Source of the DNA: Megalonaias nervosa
Lineage: Eukaryota > Mollusca > Bivalvia > Unionida > Unionidae
Length of the DNA: 64,000 bases
NCBI GenBank assembly: GCA_016617855.1
Contig: JAECUM010009463.1
Coordinates: 36,310-100,309 of the forward strand
Reading direction: 5' to 3'
Part shown: positions 8,342 through 24,952 of the stretch, piece by piece
Position numbering within the stretch: position 1 is the stretch's first letter
How the letters are laid out: the number at the start of each line of letters is the position of its first letter
Program-made: the position numbers and the translations under genes
Notes under the pieces: generated by a model
What the model saw: only the letters and a program-made list of their open reading frames with translations
What the model was told of the DNA's origin: nothing
Database searches by the model: none

Positions 8342-8874
8342 ATGATCAGCCTGAAAGTAGCCAGGGATCAAGTGATAGGCATGATAGAAGAGCAAGTTGA
8401 GAAGTTAAGAGGTTTCATCCAACCTAAAGATGTAAGAGTAGGCACTTTGAAGGAGGCCCTTGATGTTGTCATCAGAGTGAGATGCTTTTTGGAAGATATA
8501 TTTAATTTGACAGAGTGGTCTTTTGTCAAATGGGGTTTAGACCAGTTAAAAAAGCGGAAGACATGATGAAAAAGGTATTGGAAGAAGAAGTGAAGAAGAT
8601 TAAATATATATGGGCAAAAGAGAGAAATGACAAAGAAAACAAAAAGAAGAAAGAGGAGTTTGACAGAGTTAACAACCATTGGATGAAGGTGCAGGAAAAA
8701 TTTAGAGCAATGGGACATCCTGACTTGATGCCAGAGAAGGAAAAGAAGAAGAAGAAAGGAATTATTGGAAACGTGAAGAACTGGTGGAAGAACTGGAGAA
8801 ATAGAAGAAGAATCCAAAGGCCCTTTTCAGGGCCACTTCATATGCCTCCAAAAGATTTATTCTTTCTTGCCTAA
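8342..8874 (+). pseudogene. Lysine-rich coiled-coil-like protein, one frameshift, origin unknown
   Basis: The first frame (in-frame ATG 8342, open from 8273) runs to about 8566 with helix-forming sequence (GMIEEQVEKLRGFIQPK, EALDVVIRVRCFLEDIF). Near 8548, in an A6 run, the signal moves to the frame that continues as KAEDMMKKVLEEEVKKIKYIW and a very lysine-rich, probably coiled-coil region to 8874. That last frame reads through a histone-type 3' stem-loop, which is unlike histone genes; a different frame near 8765-8808 stops just before the stem-loop. No family recognised. It may be a host gene fragment, or cargo of element A lying past its break. Confidence 0.4.
8819..8834 (+). promoter_or_regulatory. 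Histone-type mRNA 3' stem-loop
   Basis: GGCCCTTTTCAGGGCC: a 6-bp stem and TTTC loop matching every position of the metazoan consensus GGYYYTTYTNARRRCC, with the usual CCAAA on the 5' side and AC on the 3' side. About 10 bases later CCAAAAGAT resembles the purine-rich histone downstream element that pairs with U7 snRNA. Such signals direct cleavage without polyadenylation of replication-dependent histone mRNAs. No histone coding sequence is visible upstream. Confidence 0.65.
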
Positions 8875-8990
8875 AAATGTTTTAGTTGTTGTATAATTTA
8901 TATATAATGGGTCAATCAATTGCCTCGAAAAGAGTTACTCTTTCGTGCCTAAATTTTCTTTTAGTCGATTGTATAATTTAGGTATGATAG
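8843..8990 (+). repeat. 78-bp direct duplication downstream of the stem-loop
   Basis: Two diverged copies beginning TGCCTCCAAAAG (8843) and TGCCTCGAAAAG (8921). The second contains a near-perfect hairpin, CGAAAAGAGTTACTCTTTCG. Confidence 0.55.
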
Positions 8991-9135
8991 ATTGATGTTC
9001 ATCAATCTATGGTTGTTTTGTATATGTCTATGTTTCTATTGTATTTGTCTCTACCTAGCGTAGCCGCGCGTATTCGGGTCAGTCACTTACAACATTGTTG
9101 TCAGTACCATGACGTCATCCCACCTGTTTCATTCC

Positions 9136-9262
9136 TATTGTCCCTATATAGTCCCAACCTTTTGTCCCTATATAGTCCCAACCTTTTGTCCCTATAAATT
9201 TTGTCCCTATATCGTCCCAGGGGGGTCTGTAATGGATTTTCCCATTGTCCCTATATCGTCCC
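9136..9262 (+). repeat. Short tandem motif TTGTCCCTATATAGTCCCAACC
   Basis: About five imperfect copies of a TGTCCCTATATnGTCCC motif. Non-coding; no other structure noted between 8990 and 9300. Confidence 0.6.
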
Positions 9263-9354
9263 CCTTCACTACTAATGGTTGTATATAAAACAGAAGGAGA
9301 ATAATTTTGCTCTGAGGCAAACAGTTGGCCAAATATGCTAGGTCAAGATCCGAG

Positions 9355-9722
9355 GAAGTTTGCTCATCATTTATTTGGCCACAAACTATGTCAAGCCGTT
9401 TGACATTATGCTGTAAAGATACTCATCATTTATTTGACCAGAGACTATGTCAAGCCATTTGACAGGACGCTGTAAAGATACTCATGATTTATTTGGCCAC
9501 AAACTATGTTAAGCCATTTGACAGGATGCTGTAAAGATACTCATGATTTATTTGGCCACAAACTATGTCAAGCCATTTGACAGGATGTTGTAAAGATACG
9601 CATCATTTATTTGACCAGAGACTATGTCAAGCAATTTGACAGAATGCTGTAAAGATACTCACCATTTATTTGGCCACAAACTATGTCAAGCAATTTGATA
9701 GGATGCTGTACAGATTTTCAGT
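9355..9722 (+). repeat. 59-bp minisatellite, about six copies
   Basis: Units carry ACTATGTCAAGCCATTTGAC and GTAAAGATACTCATCATTTA; the distance between successive ACTATG words is 59 bases. Copies differ by scattered substitutions. Confidence 0.8.
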
Positions 9723-9944
9723 AGACCATCCCAGAGAATAAACATATTTTGAAGTCAACTTGTATTTATCTTGACGATCAGTCCGTGTAGCAAGCGAAGG
9801 TATGATTTGCTAGTCTGATCCAGTAACAAATTACAAATACAATAGTCAGCTTACATGATAATGCCCACCGAAAAAGACTGATAAAAGTTACTTTTCCCTG
9901 GTTATTACGGTGAAGTTGATACAAATTTGAGAGCTGACACGTGA

Positions 9945-10250
9945 CGGTATTTATCTGACACACCTGAGTGGCTTGAAACGTGATAGTATGTATACGACAC
10001 GCCTGAGAGGTTTGTAACGTGATGGTATGTACATGACATACCTGAGTAGTTTTTAACGTGATAGTTTGTACATTGCGCAGCTGAGTGGCTTGTAATGTGA
10101 GAATATGTACACGACACACCTGAGTTGCTTGTAACGTGATAGTATTTACCTGACACACCTGAGTGGCTTTTAACGTAATAGTTTGTACATGACACACCTG
10201 TGGGGTTTGTAACGTTATAGTATGAATATGACACAGCTGAGTGGCTTGAT
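9945..10250 (+). repeat. 39-bp minisatellite, about eight copies
   Basis: Unit with CACCTGAGTGGCTTGTAACG and TGATAGTATGTACATGA. The 39-bp period is a multiple of three, which keeps long false reading frames open on the minus strand; I do not regard them as genes. Confidence 0.8.
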
Positions 10251-10615
10251 GTAACAGGAAGTATATTTTACCCAGCAAAATGTGTTTCAAAAAATAAATC
10301 CGACATGTATCTCTTTCTTTCTGATATAAATCACTCATATATAATGCAAAATAGTTTGATTTTTCTAACTAATCATTTATGTTTGTCTGTCTGTCTGTCT
10401 GTCAGTATGATTGTTCTGTATTTATTTATATTTGATTTTCGTATATGTATAGGTTGGAGAAAGTACTTTCTTATCAGAGAGATTTTTAACCTAAAGACAG
10501 CACTATACTTTGGAAAACAATGAAACAAAGAGTGTTTATTTCCAGAAGAAGCTATGCAAAGTTTGGAACTGGGAAGAAGTATATCTCCATATAATATTAT
10601 TTGCATGATATCTCG

Positions 10616-10725
10616 ATTTGGCAAAAGACACGGAATCCTTTACACGGTATCTTAATTTGGTAAAACACACTGAACCCTTTACACTGTATCTTAATTTGGT
10701 AAAACACACTGAACACTTTGCACGA
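10616..10725 (+). repeat. About 41-bp tandem repeat, 2.5 copies
   Basis: Repeated TATCTTAATTTGGTAAAACA and CACTGAACCCTTTACAC words. Nothing else recognised from 10260 to 10610. Confidence 0.6.
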
Positions 10726-10909
10726 GATCTTCTTCCTTTCAGTCCAGTCAACAATAGCATAACATTTAGAAAGCTATTCAATACGAGTTTCAAAAGCAAA
10801 ATAAGTTTGTAAAATTTTCCCTATTTACAATTGTTGAATATATGTCTGTTCCATCACATGTTTCTTTGCTTTTCTTTCTTCATTATAGTTTAAATTTGAT
10901 GCATATATT

Positions 10910-11012
10910 ATTGATAGTAACAATTTATCTATAGTACCATCGTTTATAGATAGTAACATAGTTTATCGATAGTAACACCATTTATCAATAGTAACATAGT
11001 TTATCGATAGTG
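10910..11012 (+). repeat. About 20-bp tandem repeat
   Basis: Repeats of GTTTATCGATAGTAACA, five imperfect copies. Confidence 0.6.
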
Positions 11013-12469
11013 AGAAGAGTTCTTACTTCATTATTTGATTAGGCAGCTAACAGAATGAAGACGTCAGTTGAATGTTTATTTGAGTGTGTTTTATAGATAG
11101 TTTGGTACTAAAAGGGCAGTCTATACCATCTATCCTACACTATCAAATCTTCCTGCACTGTTTAACCGGTATTCCGGGATTGTTTTACTATGTTTTACTA
11201 AATGACTGTGGGGTGTCTTGGCTATTTATCAGGTACCATCTTAAATCTTTACTCTGCCGGGGTAAAGAGGTACCTTTACAGTCAAGATGTTTATCTTATT
11301 CCATGATTAACGTTTCATCTACAGTCAATGTTACTGAGTTACATTATAATGATTATCTACTCACATAGGTCCTTAAATGTTTAAATTGGAACTAAGAAAA
11401 GATATTTTCACAGGGTGCCAGTTTTGAATTTGAGCTCAGATATACAGTTTTCGGTTAAATGCTGTTGCTGTATAGGATGCGTTGTGAGTGTAATGGAGCG
11501 GAAATTTTGAATGAGATCTGACATTGTGGTTCAAAAGTACTCATGAACAATGTATCATTGATACATTAGTTATACTTTGAAGTCTAAGATAAAACCGTTC
11601 ATGTCAAGTATGAAACATGTTAAGCGAATACATTTGCATCAACATCATGAAAACTTTGACACAGAGAATAATCTGATGTGTTCTTATCTACGGTCTCATC
11701 CCAAACGAATAAACACGTGAAAGCTTAATTTGCTTCGTACCATTTTTTTACATAGAAATTGTGGAAATAGTCTTAATGAAAATTGTTGTTCAAAACTATG
11801 TATGTATGTCTGTCTGTATGTATGTCTGTGTGTATGTGTGTGTACGTAAGTGCATATCTATGCAAACAGGCAGGCAGACAGGCATGTAGGTAGGTAATTA
11901 TGCATCCGATCGTGCTGGGAAGGGTCACCGTTTTCCAATGTCTTCCTTTCTTTGAAGTGGTTAGTATGTAGATGTGTAATGCAGTAACATTGTAGTATAA
12001 ATCAGCAAAATAGAGGTTGGTTTAAAAAGAGCTATATTATAGGTTGCAAATATACTTACAATTAAGGTGGAGATTAGGAAAAAAGATCTGCTCATTAGTA
12101 GTTATTTTGGAGGCAGGGATGATTGGGGGTCTCTAAAAAAAGGAACGGTCGAAAGCGGTAAATACATTTTGGAAGATGGTTTTGTTGACATAAGCTCTGT
12201 CTTATTTCCTATTTTCTTCTTTGATTTTATTTGATTTTCACTGTGATTTTGTAAAGGATGGAATTAAATTAATAGCATTGCGATTCTATACATCTCCAAG
12301 GCAAGGGAAACAATGATCAACTCTTAAAGAATTGCAAGTTACATTAGTAATTTATGCAGATGACACCTATTTTATGCAGACGACGCCTATCTTTCCACGC
12401 TACTTATGAACACGCGATTGTTTGAATCAAAAATCCTTTTCCCATGCCATAGTCAGATTCTCGAGGTGC
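11013..12469. other. Intergenic or intronic DNA, nothing recognised
   Basis: AT-rich unique-looking sequence. A TATG/TCTG/TGTG-rich simple stretch lies at about 11802-11890. No supported gene. Confidence 0.5.
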
Positions 12470-13250
12470 TGAGTTTACCAAACACAGAAATATCTGTCGT
12501 GTTTTCTATAGTTTACTAAATACAGGAAAATTTGTTGTGTTTTCTATAGTTTACCAAATACAGGAAAATCTGTTGTATTTTCGATAGCTTACCATATACA
12601 GGACAATCTGTTTTGTTTTCTACAGTATACCAAATACAGAAAAATATGTCTTGTTTTCTATAGTTTACCAAATACAGAAAAATCTGTTGTATTTTCTATA
12701 GTTTACCAAATACAGGAAAATCTCTTGTGTTTTCCATAGTTTACGAAATAAGGGAAAATCTGATGTGTTGTCTATAGTTTACGAAATATGGGAAAATCTG
12801 TTGTGTTGTCTATAGTTTACGAAATATGGGAAAATCTGTAGTGTTGTCTTCCTTCGGTTGTCCATCGTGTCCGATGATGACGCTAGTTGTGCTGCTCACG
12901 GTGACTACGCATGTGGCTGCTGAGTCCAAAGCTGGATGCACACAGGATGTTACAGGTTGGGTATGGGAAGTCTGTAGACGTGATGGTCTGGGATGCTGTG
13001 ATGTGCCGTTTTTCTCTCAAGGCTGTGAGTCGTTGGTGGCGGTCATCCTCCAACAGCCTTTGCGAAGAGAGTGCGCCATGTACACCTTTCCTTCGCCTAG
13101 TCTTTAAGCTCGCTAGGTTGGATTCCGCATCAAATACTGGAAAATCTATTGTGTTGTCTATATTTTACCAAATATGGGAAAATCTGTTGTGCTGTCTATA
13201 TTTTACCAAATATGGGAAAATCTGTTGTGCTGTCTATATTTTACATACAT
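12470..13250 (+). repeat. 38-39-bp minisatellite interrupted by a GC-richer insert
   Basis: Units resemble GTTTACCAAATACAGGAAAA plus TCTGTTGTGTTTTCTATA: about ten from 12470 to 12842 and three from 13135 to 13250. The array is split by a 290-base insert listed separately. Confidence 0.8.
12843..13134. other. GC-richer insert within a minisatellite
   Basis: Unlike the AT-rich array on both sides; the array resumes with a partly duplicated unit (AAATACTGGAAAATCT). No terminal repeats or tRNA-like head are evident. A short open frame covers it (12826-13107) but shows no family signature. Most likely a fragment of an interspersed repeat. Confidence 0.45.
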
Positions 13251-13259
13251 AGATATTTT

Positions 13260-15482
13260 GATTGCTTGACAAATTCCCAGGTTTACAAGTATGAGTCTCT
13301 AACATGAAATCCTGTAAATAGCAGTTTTATCTTGTTTTAAAATTCAAACCAACTCTTGAAATAAAAACGTGTAGGTAGAATACAGTTCTCAGGTCAAGGT
13401 CACGATGCCAGTCTGAATTCTGGCAGCTGATAGGCGCTGGTACCTTTCGGTACGAACGTGAACATAGCAGCTGAAGAAACTTAATACTAATCACCACTGT
13501 TTACTTCTCACTAATGGAACATGAAGTATAGAGGCAAATAGTGGCGTGTGTTCTTCTGTAATCTGACAGAATTATCAGATTATACAGACATGCATTTCTA
13601 AACAATATAAGTCTACAACCAGAACTGTCAGATTTCTACGATATGCACAACGTAGTTGAGAAATATACCTGCATTTCATGTACACATTGTAACACAATAT
13701 GCTTACATATTAGGTATCTATTATTGCACAGTATGTCTACATTTCACGTACCTATTATAATACATCAAATCTTAGAAAATTTGCTTATCAGATACAATAC
13801 AAAAACCATTTTATTATTTTGTAACTATGCAAGTTTTAATTCCTTTTTATTTATATGGTAGCTCGACCTCCATGGTGAAAATATAGCATGAAAATGTCAC
13901 GTATAGTTCTATACATCACAAAAATTAAAAGGGGAATATGTTTGAAGTGTCATGAAGTAAAGTGTACCGTAACTTATTAATTTTCAAAATGCATTCTGTT
14001 TGCGTGCAAGAATTGTGTCGAAAATGTTATTTCACAGTCATCCGTAAAATTTTTGACATCCTCGAATAAACAATTCATTGGTATGCTTTACATTTTTACG
14101 ATTTGATGGAGAAGGTTACGGTTATGGATATAAATACACATCAGCTAAGCACCTTACAAAGTTATTGAAAAACGTAACGAGAAGACTGGGTGTAAATAAA
14201 ACTGAAGTAATCTCCTGTGATGGAGGAAGACAACAGCATGGCAGACCGTGTCGTGAATACAAGACAGTTTTTTCGTGTACCAAGTCTAGTGTCATAGAAA
14301 CAGAGAATCTTATACGAGTTATCGTTTTAATAAAATCTATGAAACAAGACGAATATATTATATCAATTGGGAACCTTACCTATTTAAACTGATTTTAGAA
14401 AACAAACGGAACTATTAGAAAGAAACAGATATATAAGGTCATAAGGAGTTTAATATAAATGTGTAATCTGTCAACTATTTCCCTTTTTCCTATTTTTATA
14501 ACATCATGTTTTATTGGGATATTCATTCGTTAATATGTAGCAACCATAAAAAATAGATTTTATCACAGGGTTGTTGTTAATAATTTGTTTCACAAAGAGA
14601 TATTTTATCTCAATGATAGCTCTTATTTTAAGGGTTGATTTATGAAGCATTGTATTTCATCTAAATATAGCTCTTATTGTATTGGTTGATTTTGGAGGCC
14701 TTCTTTTCTTGAAGCATAGTGGTAAAAGAAATTCAAAATCAGATGTATCCGCTGCTTAATTTGGTTCGTAGCTGCACGAAGAAGGAGTTGATATAGTTTT
14801 GATAAAACCCTAACATCTACAAGGTACTGTGGGACTCTAGTCAAGCAAAAACTTACGTAGGTTCAATCCCAAATTTGATGCAAATAGATATCAAAGCTAT
14901 TGTTCTAGTCAGAAACGCATTGAATCAGAACAATTTCATGCTCTTGTAATGATCAATATGGCGTTGCAGAGACAACGAACGTATTCGGCGCGGGTGATCA
15001 GAATTAATGTGTCTATCAAATTTAAAGCGTCTATCAGATTGTTATCATAAAGTAAACAGTTTACGTAAACATCTAGACGACTGGTAGATTAAATAAATAA
15101 GTCATTTGGAGCGTGTCTTTGAAGTATATATCGGCAAAACGGGGGGCTTTGCTAGATAGAGAACTGATTTACACCAGGTGTATTTCTTGTAAGGCGCGCA
15201 CGCGCTCACCCACCCACTCACTGACCCAAACGGGGAAGATACCTTTGAAAAGAACACTTACGGCGAGTGAAATGAATATTAATTTTATTACGTACATTTC
15301 ATATGTAGGAACGTTAGTTCGGTTTAAAGGTAATTTAAACATTCAAGTTTTAGTTTCGATCACTGTAACATTATTTTTACTGTTATGTACCAACTAGATA
15401 ATATTACGTTTACTGATAAGTGCTAACTATATCACATTTGGTTGAGAAATCCTTGCAAACACAGAAATCATTACTTCATCTA
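13260..15482. other. No gene or repeat recognised
   Basis: AT-rich sequence. A 104-codon frame at 14078-14392 has no recognisable domain and no flanking gene signals, so it is not called. A short GC-rich patch (about 15190-15240) has no clear identity. Confidence 0.45.
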
Positions 15483-15608
15483 AATTTTGCACATCATGCT
15501 ACATGTCTGAGCATGATGCCCCAGTGCTAGATGTCACTTTAAACTGCCACACGGCAGACATAGTAGCGATATGACTGAAAACTTGTTAAAGTTACGTTTA
15601 AATCCATA

Positions 15609-15655
<47 letters not shown>
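15483..15655 (-). repeat. Dispersed repeat ending in (CA)n; inverted copy at 32403
   Basis: The reverse complement of this stretch matches 32403-32585, including the words CAGTCATATCGCTAC and GACATGTAGC, and both copies end in a CA/TG microsatellite (15610-15653 here). A small interspersed element with a simple-sequence end is likely. Confidence 0.6.
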
Positions 15656-15656
<1 letters not shown>

Positions 15657-16200
15657 TTACTGTGTTATGTCTTTAATTAAGGTAACTTCATGGTTTTAAT
15701 AAGGTGATCCATTCTGCACAGAATCACGCTAACAGCCCTTTTGAGGTGTTTTGACATTTGAAGCCATGCGCTGGGGAAATATTTACATGGAGAGAGGATA
15801 CAGTTTGTAGATCTCAAGTTAAAATGCCAAACTAAATTATGGCATTTGAGGCATACCCACCATGTTTTGGTAATATTCAATCTTGATAAGAACATAGCAT
15901 GGTCAGAAAACAAAAAGTAATTACCGTAGTCTACTTTTGTCTAATATCATGCGTCTCAGAATGTACATGTAACAACACATACCATATCATGACCTCACAA
16001 TGGACCTCGGGACATCACGTAGGCGTAGTGACCGAGGATTCCGAATTTATTTCAAAGTTATCTCGCGACGATAATTTGTCGTTTGGTCTAATCAAATTAG
16101 TATTTTTCGTCATTCGATAAATATAATCTTGCTTGAATGCTCATCTAAAATGTAAATGAAATTTATGAAAATGATCGAGCACTTATAATATTTTGCTTGT
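15656..16200. other. Nothing recognised
   Basis: AT-rich; short open frames on both strands show no signature. Confidence 0.4.
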
Positions 16201-16204
16201 CAAT

Positions 16205-16420
16205 GCTCACTAATGCTTTTCGAGGCTTGTCAAATCTCTCTTATGCTCATCAAGTCTTTCCTCCAAGACTCGCTAATGCTCGCCAAGGCTCTCCAAGACT
16301 CGCTAATGCTCGACAAGGCTCGCCAAGACTCGCCAAGACTAGCTAATGCTCGACAAGGCTTGCCAAGACTCGCTAAACATGAGCAAAATCACTAATCTTC
16401 ACCAATGCTCATAAGGCCCA
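16205..16420 (+). repeat. Short-period repeat of GCTCGCCAAGACTCGCTAAT type
   Basis: Irregular array of 10-30 base units built from GCTCGnCAAGaCT and CTAATGCTCG words. Confidence 0.7.
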
Positions 16421-17397
16421 CATAGACTCACAATAGATACAAATTACTCATAGTTTCATATTTCTGTTTTGGCAAAGAGCATTGTGTTCAAGAGGGTGTA
16501 TATATTTGCACCTGTTGTATGTTATACAGGTATATTAGTTCAAATATATACGTAGTTCTCATAAAAATCATTGAAAGCTAGTCACATTTTCAGTATGAAA
16601 ACTTTAGCTTCAATAATACTCTTACTTTAGATTATCGCCCTTCTGTTATATTACATCCATTGTTGTAATGAAATAGGCAAGAAACCATTTGTTTTTATGG
16701 CGGCTAGGTATTGAATGATGGCCAATTACAAACGATTTTCGCCTGGCCTTTATTGCTCTCTCACCAGGCTGTTAACAGCATTGCTGAAAGGCTTGGGTTT
16801 GGGCTTTAAAGACATAGGTGTCTGTAAGTTATATCAGTGCAATTAGATACCGGGCTTCAAAGTTCTGTTTTCTCCTTAAAGAATAAATACCGCCTTGGAA
16901 AATATTAAACTGTTATAACTAGTATGCTTTGCATTTAAATGCTTATTTGATTTTTCTCAACACAGTCGGTATATTTACGAACTGAAGGATGGTGAAAAGA
17001 ACCATACGAGTCCTAATGTCATTGCCTGATACACAACTATTGCATTACAAGCATTACAAGCAACATACGTACAAGGGCAGGCAGCAGACAATGGCAATAG
17101 AGATAAATATAATCCAAACATGAAGTTACATGATATGGTAACATTTGATGTAATTAGTTCAGAGATCTATCATTAAATGTTTCCATCAACAGCATTCTTT
17201 CTGATTCTAAATACAATATCAATTTTTATACAACAGATAATATACATTTAGCACATGTTGACTGATGTTGTGTTACCAGGATAAAATACGCTCCTAGAAT
17301 TTAAAGCAACAAAACATGAAACCACCATCTTCTTACTAGACTTGCAGGTATCGAGTGTGGTGGACTTGATTATCGATATTGATGTCACATACTGTGA
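16421..17397. other. Nothing recognised
   Basis: Unique-looking AT-rich DNA; no frame or repeat that I can support. Confidence 0.4.
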
Positions 17398-17530
17398 TAC
17401 GGGTATTACAAAACAGACGGCCTTAAAGCATACGGGTATTACAAAACAAACGGCCTTAAAGCGTACGGGTATTGCAAAACAAACGGCCTTAAAGCATACG
17501 GGTATTACAAAACAAACGGCCTTAAAGCAG
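17398..17530 (+). repeat. 33-bp minisatellite, four copies
   Basis: Unit words GCATACGGGTATTACAAAAC and AAACGGCCTTAAA. The period of 33 (11 codons) leaves a false open frame. Confidence 0.8.
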
Positions 17531-18837
17531 GTACTCTTCCACTTGTCCAGCTTTGTGATTCCAATTATGGTTTTGAAACTGTCATTTAAAGCTATTTTGG
17601 TTGAATCCTTTACTTTGTTAAAGTAATTTACCTAAGAATTATTCATTCACTAATTCTAAATACTAGTTTGTATATATTACTGACCATATAACTGACATCA
17701 GAGGCAAAGTAAAAATATTTCATGTAAATTAGATTAGCACCCAGTTGATTTTTGTTTGAAAAGATTAATGAAGATACAACTTGTACAAGTAACCACCATG
17801 TTTTTGTAGCGACCATGATGATACTAGATTACGCTATTTAGTTTAGATAAAATTAATAATGCAAAGAACACTATTATTGTACATGTGCCTTTAATTTATG
17901 TTTAATTAGATCTTCAATTTGCAACGGCTTTCAGATTCCTAATTAATCGTATATCGGTGATCGTGATAAATATTTTCAAGTGGAACATCAATTTGAGTTA
18001 CTCGTATAAAAGGAACAGGTTCATAATTCTACTCTTGCTCTAAAATATTTTGTGATTTTGAACAAGTTAATTAACAGACATCTTTAATGATCACCTGGCA
18101 GTTTGAACAGAGGATGACTGACTACACTGAAAACAATTTCAAATAGAAGTGTAATGGATCAACCACTCTCCTTCCATTGTACAATAAAAGGCATTAAGTC
18201 GTAGGATGATATACTGTCTTTCTTTAGTACATCTCACAGAGTCTATTAAAAAAGAATAAAAAGAAGTGTATAGCTGGTTTCAATTCATCTGAAAAGTTTC
18301 TCTTCACTACAAGTTTTGTACGACCTTTAAAACGGAGAGCTTGACAATCATCTCTGATAATTAGAGAGTTGGAGAGCATACTTTTAGATTATAGTGGGTT
18401 GAAGAATTTAGCTCTGTTCTGTGCAAGTGTATTGATTAAAATTGTTGCTTTATGACTGTAATATGCCCTTTTGTCGATAGCTATCAATTAAATTCCCCAT
18501 TTCCCTAATTACCTTTGAATATCGAGAACAAGCTTGAAGAACCATACTGTACTTGAAGAATGAAACTGGCGTTGACTGAGTGGACGTATTTATCTAAGAG
18601 TATTTCTTACAATAATATTGTTATAGGACCTGCACAGTACCTACACTTCAAAAGAACTTAAAAAGTACACAAAAAGACATTGCATATATTTCTTTACCAG
18701 TCTAGCATCAAGGAGTATGAAACTTGTTTGCCAATATAGCATCGAGAAGTATATAGCTTGTTTACCAGTCTAGCTTCAAGAAGTATAGGAATTTATTTTG
18801 AATGCACATATTAAAAGTCCGGGCTTTAATTTTGGAT
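17531..18837. other. Nothing recognised
   Basis: AT-rich, no supported gene. A weak pair of direct repeats around CAGTCTAGCATCAAG lies near 18700-18790. Confidence 0.4.
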
Positions 18838-19030
18838 TATATATAAGTATAACAATAACATGTACACTCATTATTACAGGCAATTATAATAATAACATCT
18901 ACACTCATTGCCACAGGTGAGTATAACAATAACATGTACACTCATTACTACAGATAAGTATTATAATAACGTGAAAATCCATTATTATAGGTAAGTATAA
19001 CAATAACATGTACGTTAGTTTTAATATTGC
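18838..19030 (+). repeat. About 38-bp minisatellite, about five copies
   Basis: Repeated AACAATAACATGTACACTCA and TTACTACAGGTAAGTAT words. Confidence 0.7.
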
Positions 19031-19295
19031 GTGTGTTGTTAAAGTCATAGTGATAACATGTGTTATCGAATGATAACGTCGTAAACGTATCAACCGATTT
19101 ATGTGTTCATTTTAAAAAGAAAAGCTTGGATCTCTTCTGCGGAAGAACATGTTAATCGTTATTCACATGCAGAAGTAAGCTGAGGGGATATGTTCAATCC
19201 AGACGGTCTTAAACTGAAATTAATTAAGAACACATGATCAGTTTTCTGGCAATGGGAGATACTAACCGAAATGGTTACATTTAAAATTTCATGAT

Positions 19296-19890
19296 TTGCG
19301 TCGACTGAGGACACAACCAAAAGGTATTTGTTTCAGGGACACAAGCAAAAGGTATTTATCTCAGGGACACAGCCAAGAGGTATTTATTTCAGAGAACACA
19401 ACCAAAAGTATGTGCTTCAGAGAACACAACCAAAAGTATGTGCTTCAGAGGATACAAGCAAAAGGTATGTGTTTCAGATAACACTTGTTGTGACTTGAGT
19501 TGACTTTAATGGGGACCTGAAGAAAAACACTAATATGGGATTGTTGACTTTAATGGGGACCTGAAGAAAAATAATATCGGATTGTTGTCTGAGCGGGACA
19601 TTGCATGGAGAAAAACATTAATATAGGATTTAAGAGATAATACCTAGAGAAAAACACTTATATCGGATTATTGACTTTAAGGGGAATCTGGAAGAAAAAC
19701 ACTTATATCGGATTATTGACTTTTAGGGGAATCTGGAAGAAAAAAGAACTAATATCGAATTGTTGACTTTAAGGGGGACAATACCCGGAGAAAATACTAA
19801 TATAGGATTGGTCACTGGGATGAAATGCCTGGAGAAAAACACAAATAATTTTTTTTTTTACTTTAAGGTGGACATGGAGAAAATCACTAA
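19296..19890 (+). repeat. Two adjoining minisatellites (about 28 bp, then about 42 bp)
   Basis: 19296-19480: six copies around ACACAACCAAAAGGTATTTG. 19490-19890: diverged copies around TTGACTTTAATGGGGAC and GAAAAACACTAATATGGGAT. Confidence 0.7.
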
Positions 19891-24335
<4,445 letters not shown>

Positions 24336-24339
24336 TTTA

Positions 24340-24715
24340 AGTACCGTTTACATTTTATATACATTTTATTTACAAATGATATTTTATATACGTTTTACAT
24401 ACAATTGATATTTTATATACGTTTTACATACAACTGATATTTTATATACATTTTATTTACAAATGATATTTTATATACGTTTTACATACAATTGATATTT
24501 TATATACGTTTTACATACAATTTATATTTTATATACATTTTACATACAATTGATATCTTATATTCATTTTATATACAATTGATATTTTATATACATTTTA
24601 TATACAAGTGATATTTTATATACATTTTACATACAAGTGATATTTTATATACATTTTATATACAAGTGATATTTTATATACATTTTACATGCAAGTGATA
24701 TTTTATACGTTTACA
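24340..24715 (+). repeat. About 29-bp AT-rich minisatellite
   Basis: About 13 units of GATATTTTATATACATTTTA plus CATACAAGT. Confidence 0.8.
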
Positions 24716-24897
24716 GAATGTTAGCATCTTTACGTTTATATTTTGTACTTCTTGTTAACGTTTATTTGGAAGGGTTTATCTAAGTTTTTGTGCAATTAAT
24801 TTGATATTTTTCCGACTATATTGCCACTATTGTGTTGATTTGACGTCAATACACATAAATTCTCAGTCTGCAGTCATTTAAATCGTTACTCCGGATT

Positions 24898-24952
24898 ATG
24901 TATGTATGTATGTATGTATGTATGTATGTATGTATGTATGTATGTATGTATG
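24898..24952 (+). repeat. (TATG)n microsatellite
   Basis: About 14 tetranucleotide units. Confidence 0.95.

Noticed and set aside
9778..10338. Long minus-strand open frames over the 39-bp repeat
   Set aside because: The open frame follows from a repeat period divisible by three; no protein family features.
12826..13107. Possible secreted cysteine-containing protein
   Set aside because: Starts inside a minisatellite unit, has no recognisable domain and ends in the same insert; likely chance.
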